From contig JBCFAY010000029.1 of NCBI GenBank assembly GCA_038562375.1, forward strand, positions 1 to 36,398: DNA of 36,398 nt, given 5' to 3'. How positions within the stretch are numbered: the stretch's first letter is position 1; each line of letters starts with the position of its first letter. The DNA comes from JBCFAY01 sp038562375. Its GTDB lineage: Bacteria > Bacillota > Clostridia > Christensenellales > CAG-138. Positions 17,034 through 24,160 of the stretch are shown here, in pieces. Below the pieces are notes generated by a model. It was not told where the DNA came from. It searched no databases and was given only the letters and a program-made list of their open reading frames with translations. The position numbers were made by a program, and so were the translations under genes.

Positions 17034-17168
17034 ATGGCAGACATGAGCATTCAGGAAAAAGCGCTGAAGAGTCAGCGCTCCGCCGGACGGTTTATCTTTA
17101 TCTACAACATCCTCTTTACCGTCGCCGCGGTCATCGTGGGCGTGATCGCGCTTACGATCTCAGCGTAA
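17034..17168 (+). CDS. 44-residue single-span membrane protein between S and T components
   Basis: ATG 17034 to TAA 17166-17168 encodes 44 residues. A basic N-terminal half (MSIQEKALKSQRSAGR) is followed by one hydrophobic helix (FIFIYNILFTVAAVIVGVIA). GAAAGGAGAG lies eight bases before the ATG, and the gene is 35 bp after the S-like gene. Ni/Co ECF systems use a small membrane subunit (CbiN/NikN) beside the S component, but those are longer with two spans. This protein may play a similar accessory role. No known family is recognised. It is short enough to be missed by routine gene calling. Confidence 0.6.
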   Translation: MADMSIQEKALKSQRSAGRFIFIYNILFTVAAVIVGVIALTISA

Positions 17169-17326
17169 GCATTACCCGCTGTCACCGACAACGCGCCTAG
17201 CGTTGCTTGAACCCGATTGCTGGCAATGAGCAAAACTCCATGAGCATGCTCCCCGGTATGCAGGAACTACTATTGTAACATTGCCCGCTTCCGCACCGAC
17301 TTTCGAACTGGATTGGAGGAATTACT

Positions 17327-18268
17327 ATGAGCGAGGCGGTCATCGCTTCCGCCAAAACGAAGCGCCCGGAAAAAATCGAATACAAAAAAACGATTTTCGG
17401 ATATACCCCCAAATGGACGGTATTTTCCAACCTGCACCCGCTTGCGCGCTTCAGCCTGCTTTTGATCTACAACGTACCGTTCTTCATCGTCAACCCGTTC
17501 ATCAACCTCGTGTTTCTCGTGAGCGTCATACTGCTCTACCGTATCGCCCGGATCCCGAGCCGCTATTTGAAGACGTTTCTGCCTTTCGGCATTACGCTCT
17601 CGATTACCCTAGTCATTACCTACGCCTTTTTTGCTTCGATCTTTATCAAGATGCCGTACCAATATCCGCTGTTCCATATCGGCACATGGGGCTATCACTA
17701 TGAGAACCTCCTTGTCACATTCATGATGTGGCTGCGCTGGATGTCGGCGATCTTCGGGGCACTGTTCATCTTCGCGATCACGGACGAGCGGGACATCAAC
17801 CTCGCGCTCAAGGCCGTGGGCACCCCGTTCTTCCTCCGCCTCGCGATTGCGACGGGCCTCCGCTCGTTCTTCTCGTTCTACTACGACGCGTTGCAGATCA
17901 TCGAGGCGCAAAAGGCCAGGGGGCTCGACCTTGAAAACATGCCGGCCTTAAAGCGCCTGCGTTACTATATCGCCGTCGCGGTCCCGTTGATTATGATCGA
18001 ACTCAAGCGCGCGGACGAAATGTCCGACGCGGCGGACGCCCGCGGCTATGTCGCGTTCAGCGATACCAAGGAAAAGGGCAAAAAGGAACAGCGCTCCGAG
18101 TTCATCGGGCGCGACGTGATCATCACCGGCAAGGACCGCGCAGTGATCGCTTTCGCGCTGATACTGTTCTTCGGAGCCATCGTCTGCTCCATGATCCCGG
18201 CGGTGCAGCAGGTCATCGGCTGGTTCCCGGCCTCCCCCGCGGAGCTTGCAGCACTGTTCGGACTGTAG
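17327..18268 (+). CDS. ecfT: ECF transporter transmembrane component EcfT
   Basis: 313 residues with N-terminal membrane spans, and the two coupling-helix Ala-Arg-Gly motifs expected for EcfT: EAQKARGLD (193-201) and DAADARGYV (234-242). These helices contact the two EcfA ATPases, which are encoded next. A clear ribosome site (TTGGAGGAA) precedes ATG 17327. The 158-bp gap upstream holds a 6-bp hairpin (CAACGC 17189-17194 with GCGTTG 17200-17205) and nothing else I recognise. A final hydrophobic segment near 273-290 ends the protein. Confidence 0.87.
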   Translation: MSEAVIASAKTKRPEKIEYKKTIFGYTPKWTVFSNLHPLARFSLLLIYNVPFFIVNPFINLVFLVSVILLYRIARIPSRYLKTFLPFGITLSITLVITYAFFASIFIKMPYQYPLFHIGTWGYHYENLLVTFMMWLRWMSAIFGALFIFAITDERDINLALKAVGTPFFLRLAIATGLRSFFSFYYDALQIIEAQKARGLDLENMPALKRLRYYIAVAVPLIMIELKRADEMSDAADARGYVAFSDTKEKGKKEQRSEFIGRDVIITGKDRAVIAFALILFFGAIVCSMIPAVQQVIGWFPASPAELAALFGL

Positions 18269-18279
18269 GAGGAAAGCAT

Positions 18280-19113
18280 ATGCAACCGATAATCAGCGTA
18301 CAGGATGTGCGTTTTACCTATCCCGACGGTACCTCGGCGCTCTTTGGGGTCAGCATGGACATCTTCCGCGGCGAGATGCTGGCGATCATCGGCCAGAACG
18401 GCTCGGGTAAGACCACCATCGTTAAGCACTTCAACGGTCTTCTTAAGCCCACGGAGGGCGACGTGCTCGTCGACGGCGTCAGCGTAAAAGAGCAGAGCGC
18501 GGGCAAGCTCGCCCAGCGCGTCGGTTACGTCTACCAGAACCCGAGTCTCCAGCTCTTTTGCAAGAGCGTCAAGGATGAGATCGCCTTCGGCCTCAAGCTT
18601 CTGAAAAAGTCCGACGAGGAGATTAAAAAGACCATCGAGGAATCGCTAAGACTCGTCGGCCTTTGGGAGAAAGCGGACGAATACCCGTTTTTGCTGACCA
18701 TGGGCGAAAAGCAGCGCGTAGCCATCGCAGCCGTACTCGCGCTCGGCCCGGAGGTGCTCATCGTCGACGAACCCACTACCGGCCAGGACTTCAAGCGCGC
18801 GTACCAGTTCCTCGAACTGTTCGATTATCTGAACAAAAAAGAGGGCAAGACCATCATATTCATCACGCACGAGATGCGCTTCACAACGGAATTCGCCAAC
18901 CGTACGATCGTCATGGCGGACGGAAAGGTATTCATGGACGGGTCGACCAAGGAGGTATTCCAGCAGGTCGACCGGCTCGGTCAGGCGCTCGTGAGCCCGC
19001 CCGAGATCGTTCAGCTCTCGGCCCGCGCGCAGGCCCTCGGCCTGCCCGACGGCATCATGACGGTAAAGGAGCTCTACCGCGCGGTCAAGGAAAAGGCGCT
19101 CGCCAACTCTTAG
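18280..19113 (+). CDS. ecfA1: ECF transporter ATPase (EcfA-type), variant signature motif
   Basis: 277 residues. Walker A is GQNGSGKTT (38-46), Q-loop YQNP (85-88), Walker B VLIVDEPT (159-166), and switch His in FITHE. The ABC signature reads LTMGEKQR (139-146) instead of LSGGEKQR: the first Gly is Met and Ser is Thr. The serine and glycine of this motif normally contact ATP across the dimer, so one of the two ATP sites of the EcfA heterodimer may be weakened. The gene starts 11 bp after ecfT and is followed by the second ATPase gene. Confidence 0.9.
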   Translation: MQPIISVQDVRFTYPDGTSALFGVSMDIFRGEMLAIIGQNGSGKTTIVKHFNGLLKPTEGDVLVDGVSVKEQSAGKLAQRVGYVYQNPSLQLFCKSVKDEIAFGLKLLKKSDEEIKKTIEESLRLVGLWEKADEYPFLLTMGEKQRVAIAAVLALGPEVLIVDEPTTGQDFKRAYQFLELFDYLNKKEGKTIIFITHEMRFTTEFANRTIVMADGKVFMDGSTKEVFQQVDRLGQALVSPPEIVQLSARAQALGLPDGIMTVKELYRAVKEKALANS

Positions 19114-19140
19114 AGGCTCGCGCTAAAAGGAGGATATACC

Positions 19141-20022
19141 ATGGCCCAACCCATCATTGAATTCCGCGGTTTTTCGTGGAAATATACGGATACCGATTTT
19201 TACGCGCTCAAGGACCTTAACCTGACGATCAACAAAGGCGAGTTCGTCGGGGTCATGGGCCAAAACGGCGCGGGCAAGACCACGTTCTGTCGCTGCATCA
19301 ACGGCCTGATCCCGCACAGGTTCCGCGGAGGGCTCGAAGGCAGTATGCTCGTCGACGGCACGATGGACAGCTTTGAAACGCCCATCAGCAAGCTCTGCCA
19401 ATATGCGGGGTTGGTCAGTTCCGACCCCGACGCGCAGTTCCTCCGGGGCACCGTCGAGGAGGAGATCGTGTTCGCCGCCGAAAACGCGCAGGTGCCCGTG
19501 GACGAAATTGAAAAGCGCCTGGAGACGATCCTAAAGCGTGTCAACCTCGACAGAAGCTTTCTTACCCGCCCGCCGACGAACCTCTCGGGCGGCCAGAAGC
19601 AGCGCGTCGCCATCGCGGCCGCGCTGATCGTCAACCCCAAGATCATGGTGCTCGACGAGCCGACCTCCCAGGTCGACCCGATGGGCAAGCTCGAGGTCAT
19701 CGAGGTGCTCCAGACGCTCCGCCGCGAGCAGGATATGACGATCATACTGGTCGAGCACCGCACGGACGAAATCCTCAAGTTCGCCGACCGCGTACTGCTT
19801 CTGGGCGACGGCAAGCTCCTTTTAGACGAGCCGCCGCGCCGGTTCTTCCAGAACATCGACCTCTTGCTCGAGCAGGGCGTATATCCGCCGCAGGTGGCGC
19901 AATTCGCCAAGCAGCTCTACGATGATCCCGATCTGAAGAAGCTCGGACTCGACGCCGCGGAATTCCCCCTGACCGTTGAGGACGGCGTGCAGTGCATCCA
20001 AAATATCATTCGTAATAAGTAA
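19141..20022 (+). CDS. ecfA2: ECF transporter ATPase (EcfA-type), canonical motifs
   Basis: 293 residues. Walker A GQNGAGKTT (40-48), signature LSGGQKQR, Walker B IMVLDEPTSQVDP and switch VEHRTDE are all intact. With the preceding variant ATPase it should form the heterodimer that powers EcfT and the S component. Ribosome site AAAGGAGG at suitable spacing. An ECF module with its own S, T and two A genes is of the dedicated (group I) type, unlike shared modules encoded near ribosomal genes. Confidence 0.9.
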   Translation: MAQPIIEFRGFSWKYTDTDFYALKDLNLTINKGEFVGVMGQNGAGKTTFCRCINGLIPHRFRGGLEGSMLVDGTMDSFETPISKLCQYAGLVSSDPDAQFLRGTVEEEIVFAAENAQVPVDEIEKRLETILKRVNLDRSFLTRPPTNLSGGQKQRVAIAAALIVNPKIMVLDEPTSQVDPMGKLEVIEVLQTLRREQDMTIILVEHRTDEILKFADRVLLLGDGKLLLDEPPRRFFQNIDLLLEQGVYPPQVAQFAKQLYDDPDLKKLGLDAAEFPLTVEDGVQCIQNIIRNK

Positions 20023-20037
20023 AGGGAGGCTTTATTC

Positions 20038-21015
20038 ATGCTGTATCGTACACTAGGCAAAACAGGATTGAAGGTTTCCGCGCTGGGCTTCGGCGGTTGG
20101 GGCATCGGCGCGGCAGGCTGGGCGGTGGAATCGGACGAGGAATCCTTGAAGTCCATACGGCTCGCCATGGAGTACGGCGTCAATTTCTTCGACTCCGCGC
20201 TCGGCTACGGCAACGGCCACAGCGAAATGCTCATCGGCCAGGCGGTCAAGGGCAAGCAGGATCAATACGTCGTCACCTCCAAGATCCCGCCGAAGAATTA
20301 TACCTGGCCGCAGGTTCCCGGCACCCCGGTATCCGAGGCTTACCCCAAGGACTGGATCATCGAGTGCACGGAAAAGAGCCTCAAGAACTACGGTCTCGAC
20401 TATATCGACGTCCAGCAGTGCCACGTATGGCTCAATGAGTGGACCGATTCCGACGAGTGGAAAGAGGCTGTGGAGCTTTTGAAAAAGCAGGGCAAGATCC
20501 GCTTCTTCGGCGCGTCCATCAACTTCCCGTACGGCCCGCAGGATGACGCGGTTGCCTCGATGAACGCCGGATGCCTGGACACCGTGCAGGTCGTGCACAA
20601 CATCTACCAGCAGGAACCCGAGGGCGACGTGTTCGTCGCTGCAGCAAAGAGCAATACCGGCATCATTGCGCGCTGCCCGCTCGACGAGGGCTCGCTTAGC
20701 GGCAAGATCACTTCGGATTCGAAGTTTGCCGAAGGCAGCTTCCTTGAAGGCTATTTCAAGGACGACCGCAAGCAGATCGTCTACGACAAAGCGCAGGCGA
20801 TGAACTGGCTGATGGACGAAGGCTTCGCCGATTCGCTCGCGGAGGCGGCGCTTCGCTACTGCATCAGCTTCCCGGTGGTCTCGAGCCTGGTCGTGGGTAT
20901 GCGCAGCCCCAAGCATACGAAGGAAAACTGCGCCGCCATCGAAAAAGGACCCCTGCCTGAAGCGGCCGTAAAACGCCTCAAGGCGCACGCCTGGGATCAC
21001 AATTTCTGGATTTAA
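20038..21015 (+). CDS. Aldo/keto reductase
   Basis: 325 residues, an (alpha/beta)8-barrel NAD(P)H oxidoreductase. The N-terminus YRTLGKTGLKVSALGFGG is typical of the bacterial AKR class. The catalytic tetrad can be traced: Asp52 and Tyr57 in FDSALGYGNG, Lys82 in VTSK, His129 in QQCHVW. The C-terminal SLVVGMRSPKHTKENCA is the usual cofactor-phosphate region. It starts 15 bp after ecfA2. It probably reduces or oxidises a carbonyl in the same pathway as the zinc dehydrogenase and kinase. Confidence 0.9.
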   Translation: MLYRTLGKTGLKVSALGFGGWGIGAAGWAVESDEESLKSIRLAMEYGVNFFDSALGYGNGHSEMLIGQAVKGKQDQYVVTSKIPPKNYTWPQVPGTPVSEAYPKDWIIECTEKSLKNYGLDYIDVQQCHVWLNEWTDSDEWKEAVELLKKQGKIRFFGASINFPYGPQDDAVASMNAGCLDTVQVVHNIYQQEPEGDVFVAAAKSNTGIIARCPLDEGSLSGKITSDSKFAEGSFLEGYFKDDRKQIVYDKAQAMNWLMDEGFADSLAEAALRYCISFPVVSSLVVGMRSPKHTKENCAAIEKGPLPEAAVKRLKAHAWDHNFWI

Positions 21016-21026
21016 GAGGATTTCTT

Positions 21027-22028
21027 ATGGATTCGCGCAAGCTGGTGCTCGACACGCTCGCGGGCGCAAAAGGCCTGCCCGTCCCCTGGATCGAAATCGA
21101 GACCCGGGACGAGCTGATCGCCGCCACGCTGGGCGTCGATACCGTCGATTGGCCCGAGCGCGTGCGCTATGCGAAGCTCGTCGGCCAGGACGCGGTAGGC
21201 TTCGCCCACTGGCAGCGGTTCGGCTGTAAGACCACCGTCAAAGGCCAGGTCATGGGCTTTGAGGCGCTCATCGACGATTGGGACGATCTGCCGACGAAAT
21301 TCTCCATGCCGGATGAAATCGACGAGGAAGCCCTGATCGAAAACGTGCGGCGCGCGCATGAAGCGATCGGCGATTCCGGCCTCGCGCTGTTCGTCGCACA
21401 CGTGTTTTGCCTGGATCCCGCGGTGATGGATCTCGGGTTTGAAAACTTCTGCTACAAGCTCTACGATGATCCGAAGCTGATCGAGTGGCTGTTCGAGAAG
21501 TATGTCGACTACTACGGCAAGCTCGACCGCCTCTACAGCAAGCTCCCGGAGATCGATTTCATCTGGATCGGCGAGGACATCGCGTTCAACTCGGGCACCT
21601 ATGTCGCGCCCGACGTGTTCCGCGAATTCGTACTGCCGTATTTCAGAAAAATGGCGGCGAATATTGCAAAGCCCTGGGTCTATCACAGCGACGGCAATAT
21701 CCTGCATGTTCTCGACGATCTTCTCACGCTCGGCATGAGCGCCGTGCACCCGCTCCAGCCCGGGGCGATGGACATCCGCGCGGTGAAGCAATCCCATGGC
21801 GACAAGGCCACGCTCATCGGCTGCGTCGACCTGAACACGCTCACGCTCGGCTCGGAGGAGGACGTTGAAAACGAGGTCGCCGCGCTGATGGACGATTGCA
21901 GCTCCGGCGGGAGATACATCCTTTCAAGCTCCAACTCGCTCGCGTGCTATTTGAAGCCCGAAAACGTCATCGCCATGGGCAGGGCAAAGCGCGCGTGGAA
22001 CAAAAATCACGGATTTGGTTTTTTCTAA
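21027..22028 (+). CDS. URO-D/MtaA-superfamily protein, not HemE
   Basis: 333 residues with the uroporphyrinogen-decarboxylase fold pattern (AVHPLQPGAMDI; GRYILSSSNSLA; KPENVIAM). It lacks the N-terminal Arg-rich signature of true HemE. In the methylcobalamin:CoM methyltransferases of this superfamily (MtaA/MtbA) zinc is held by His-x-Cys and a later Cys; here the matching places read HSD (His220, Asp222) and SSSNS (301-305), with Cys266 in IGCVDLN the nearest alternative. It is therefore probably not a standard thiol methyltransferase, though it may still move the methyl group from the corrinoid protein to another acceptor, or demethylate a second substrate. Begins 11 bp after the aldo/keto reductase gene. 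Confidence 0.8.
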   Translation: MDSRKLVLDTLAGAKGLPVPWIEIETRDELIAATLGVDTVDWPERVRYAKLVGQDAVGFAHWQRFGCKTTVKGQVMGFEALIDDWDDLPTKFSMPDEIDEEALIENVRRAHEAIGDSGLALFVAHVFCLDPAVMDLGFENFCYKLYDDPKLIEWLFEKYVDYYGKLDRLYSKLPEIDFIWIGEDIAFNSGTYVAPDVFREFVLPYFRKMAANIAKPWVYHSDGNILHVLDDLLTLGMSAVHPLQPGAMDIRAVKQSHGDKATLIGCVDLNTLTLGSEEDVENEVAALMDDCSSGGRYILSSSNSLACYLKPENVIAMGRAKRAWNKNHGFGFF

Positions 22029-22091
22029 TGAGACGCCGCGGGAAAAGCGACCCCGCGATGAACAATCTTTAACGAACAGGAGGAACAACCT

Positions 22092-22469
22092 ATGACGCCT
22101 ACGGACCGTAAATATACAAAAAACCATTGCTGGCTGCTGATCGAAGACGGTCTGGCCAAGATCGGTATCACCGATCATGCGCAAAAAGCGCTTGGCGAGA
22201 TTGTGTTCGTAAAATTCCCCAAGGTCGGCCAAGAGGTAAAAGCGTGCGACGCCTTCGCCTCCGTGGAATCCGTTAAGACCATCTCCAGCATCTATTCCCC
22301 CCTCACGGGCAAAGTCGCCCTGGTGAACGACGCGCTCGACGACGCGCCCGAACAGATCAACAGCGACCCGTATGCAAGCTATATCGCGGCTTTTTCCATC
22401 ATCGAGGTCGACGAAAGCGCGCTTTTGAGCGCCGAGGAGTACGACGCGTTCGCCCAGGCGGGCGAATAA
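22092..22469 (+). CDS. Stand-alone GcvH-like lipoyl carrier protein
   Basis: 125 residues with the complete GcvH hybrid-barrel pattern: TKNHCWLLIEDGLAKIGITD, LGEIVFVKFPKVG, and the lipoylation motif ESVKTISSIYSP with Lys62 as the predicted lipoyl-lysine. GcvH carries an aminomethyl group between glycine decarboxylase and GcvT. None of gcvT, gcvP, lpd or lipoate ligase is in the window. The gene is the last of the operon, ending 58 bp before the terminator, so its expression follows the pathway. It could feed a C1-amine step or carry another group on lipoyl; this is unproven. Confidence 0.88.
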   Translation: MTPTDRKYTKNHCWLLIEDGLAKIGITDHAQKALGEIVFVKFPKVGQEVKACDAFASVESVKTISSIYSPLTGKVALVNDALDDAPEQINSDPYASYIAAFSIIEVDESALLSAEEYDAFAQAGE

Positions 22470-22527
22470 GTCAAAGGTGGTTCGCGGCGAGGCGCAGCGA
22501 AAACGCCGTTTCGCCGCTACAAATCAT

Positions 22528-22570
22528 CCGGGCAGGAACACGCTGGCGTTCCTGCCCGGTTTTTATTTAT
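22528..22570 (+). terminator. Strong intrinsic terminator of the long operon
   Basis: Perfect 12-bp arms CCGGGCAGGAAC (22528-22539) and GTTCCTGCCCGG (22548-22559) with an 8-nt loop are followed by TTTTTATTTAT. It sets the 3' limit of the operon that begins at 1905. Confidence 0.93.
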
Positions 22571-22712
22571 GGGGAATATACCCTAAGGCAACCGCCGCAG
22601 GCCCGCGCTGCGAAAGGCAAACGACGGCGGGTGAAGCTTCGCCCTGCCGCAATGCGGTCTTTCGGCGTTAAGCGGCGGCTTCTTGCCGGCCTTCAATTCT
22701 TATAATTCCCTA

Positions 22713-22741
22713 TTGCTTTTTTTCAAAATGCATATTATAGT
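22713..22741 (+). promoter_or_regulatory. Promoter of the PadR operon with repeat-rich operator region
   Basis: TTGCTT (22713-22718) and TATAGT (22736-22741) are spaced by 17 bp. Just downstream, 22742-22777 is AT-rich with TAGTAG repeats, a plausible place for PadR autorepression. The 22570-22712 stretch is non-coding, with no convincing gene. Confidence 0.5.
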
Positions 22742-22795
22742 CTAGTAGTAGATAATATATAGTAGTGAACGATGTCTAAGCTTTAAGGAGTAAGG

Positions 22796-23116
22796 ATGAA
22801 CACGCAATTCAAAAAAGGGGTGCTGGACCTATGCGTGCTGGCGCTTCTGAAAAAGAAGGACGCTTACGGCTACGAGCTCGCCGAAAAGGTATCCAAAAGC
22901 ATCCAGATTGCGGAGGGAACGCTCTACCCGCTCCTGCGCAAGCTAAAGGAGGATGGCCTGTGCGAGACCTATCTCTCGGACGAATCGGGCGGACCGCCCC
23001 GCAAGTATTACCGGCTGACCGAGGCGGGAATGCGCGCCGAAGCGCAGCTGAAGCAGGATTGGATCGAGTTTACCGACAGCGTGCGCTCGTTGATGGAGGA
23101 CATAGAGAATGAATGA
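22796..23116 (+). CDS. PadR-family transcriptional regulator
   Basis: 106 residues, the short PadR-s2 type. A winged helix begins FKKGVLDLCVLALLKKKDAYGYEL, and the wing/recognition part includes IAEGTLYPLLRKLKEDGL and PPRKYYRLTEAG. The last helix would be the dimerisation helix. The gene overlaps the next by 8 bp. PadR followed by a HAAS-domain membrane protein and a DUF4097 protein is a common Firmicutes unit that responds to envelope stress or membrane-active compounds; that link is general knowledge, not shown here. Confidence 0.92.
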   Translation: MNTQFKKGVLDLCVLALLKKKDAYGYELAEKVSKSIQIAEGTLYPLLRKLKEDGLCETYLSDESGGPPRKYYRLTEAGMRAEAQLKQDWIEFTDSVRSLMEDIENE

Positions 23117-23666
23117 GTATTTGGAGCAGCTTGAAAAAGCGCTCGGCCGCATAAAAGCCGCCGACAAGCAGGATATCCTCGCGGATTTCCGGGAGCATTT
23201 TGTGGAAGCGCGCGCCGCGGGCAGGAAGGATGCTGAAATCGCAAAGGATCTGGGCGATCCCAGGCAGGTCGGGCGAATGTTTACGGCCAAACGCGCCGTG
23301 GAGGGCGCAGAGGATTCCGGCGGGATCGGAAACGTACTCCGGATGCTGGGCGCAGTCGCGCGCTACAAGCTTCTGGGCGGCCTGCTGATCATCTGTCTGT
23401 ACCTGATCGCGCTCTGCCTCGCGCTCGGCTTCGCCGCCGCTTCGATCGCGATACTCGCTTGCTCGGCGGCATCCCTGGTATACGCCGTGATGGTATTTTC
23501 AAAAGCAAGCGCGCTCTATCCGCTTTTGGGCGCATTCCTGACGATATTGTTTTTGAGCCTCGGCTTGATCGGGCTGCGCGGCTGCGGCGCACTCTGGCGA
23601 GGTACCGTCGGTAGGCTGCCGGGCGTAGCCAAGCGGCTGATGCGCATTCAGGAAAAAAACGCTTAG
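23109..23666 (+). CDS. HAAS-domain (DUF1700) membrane protein
   Basis: 185 residues. The first 60 form the HAAS helical domain (EYLEQLEKALGRI, then DILADFREHF and DLGDPRQVGRMF), which interacts with PadR-type partners in this family. Three to four hydrophobic segments follow (about 75-165) and the C-terminus is basic. It overlaps the padR gene by 8 bp. It probably acts at the membrane as partner or sensor of the PadR protein. Confidence 0.85.
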   Translation: MNEYLEQLEKALGRIKAADKQDILADFREHFVEARAAGRKDAEIAKDLGDPRQVGRMFTAKRAVEGAEDSGGIGNVLRMLGAVARYKLLGGLLIICLYLIALCLALGFAAASIAILACSAASLVYAVMVFSKASALYPLLGAFLTILFLSLGLIGLRGCGALWRGTVGRLPGVAKRLMRIQEKNA

Positions 23667-23749
23667 TGAAGATTATTTATTGATTCGTTCTGAATCCATA
23701 GGATACTACTGTGCAATGGGATCCGCATCGATTGAAGGAGGAAAACGCT

Positions 23750-24160
23750 ATGAAGCGTTCAACGAAAATACTCTTGGCGCTGTTATTGGCGGGCTTGCTG
23801 GGGACGGCTGCAACCGCGGGGATATTGATTGGAACGGGCACTCTTTATTCTCGAGAGGCTTCCAAGACCTACCCGATAACAAACGTAATGTCCGCCAAGG
23901 CGTACACGCATCTGGCGGTTTTGGAACTCGTTCCCGCACAGGGGGATTATCGCGCCGAGGTTTACGCCAAGGCATGGCTTGAAGGTCCCGTCGATCCGGA
24001 TAAAATCTTCTCTGCCGACGTGGAAGGCGGAGCCCTCACCGTGACCGAAACGCCCTTCCCCTCCACGTTCCTGGGGCTATTCCCGCAGCCCTACGAGATG
24101 AAGATCACGCTCTATCTGCCCGAGAGCGTCTTAGCTTCTCTTGAGGAGGTGCGCAGATGA
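23750..24160 (+). CDS. DUF4097-like protein, apparently truncated at the C-terminus
   Basis: 136 residues from ATG 23750, supported by GGAGGAAAA. A signal-anchor helix (TKILLALLLAGLLGTAATAG) is followed by a beta-rich segment (YTHLAVLELVPAQGDYRAEV, then ALTVTETPF and EMKITLYLPESV) typical of the start of a DUF4097 putative-adhesin domain. Full-length members continue with repeated beta strands for another 100 or more residues. Here the frame ends in LEEVRR, overlapping the next ATG. Either the gene was truncated by a past rearrangement that brought in the SDR genes, or this is a short variant. Confidence 0.6.
   Translation: MKRSTKILLALLLAGLLGTAATAGILIGTGTLYSREASKTYPITNVMSAKAYTHLAVLELVPAQGDYRAEVYAKAWLEGPVDPDKIFSADVEGGALTVTETPFPSTFLGLFPQPYEMKITLYLPESVLASLEEVRR

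Noticed and set aside
22477..22671. Plus-strand open frame of 64 codons after gcvH
   Set aside because: It runs straight through the operon terminator hairpin and has no family resemblance.
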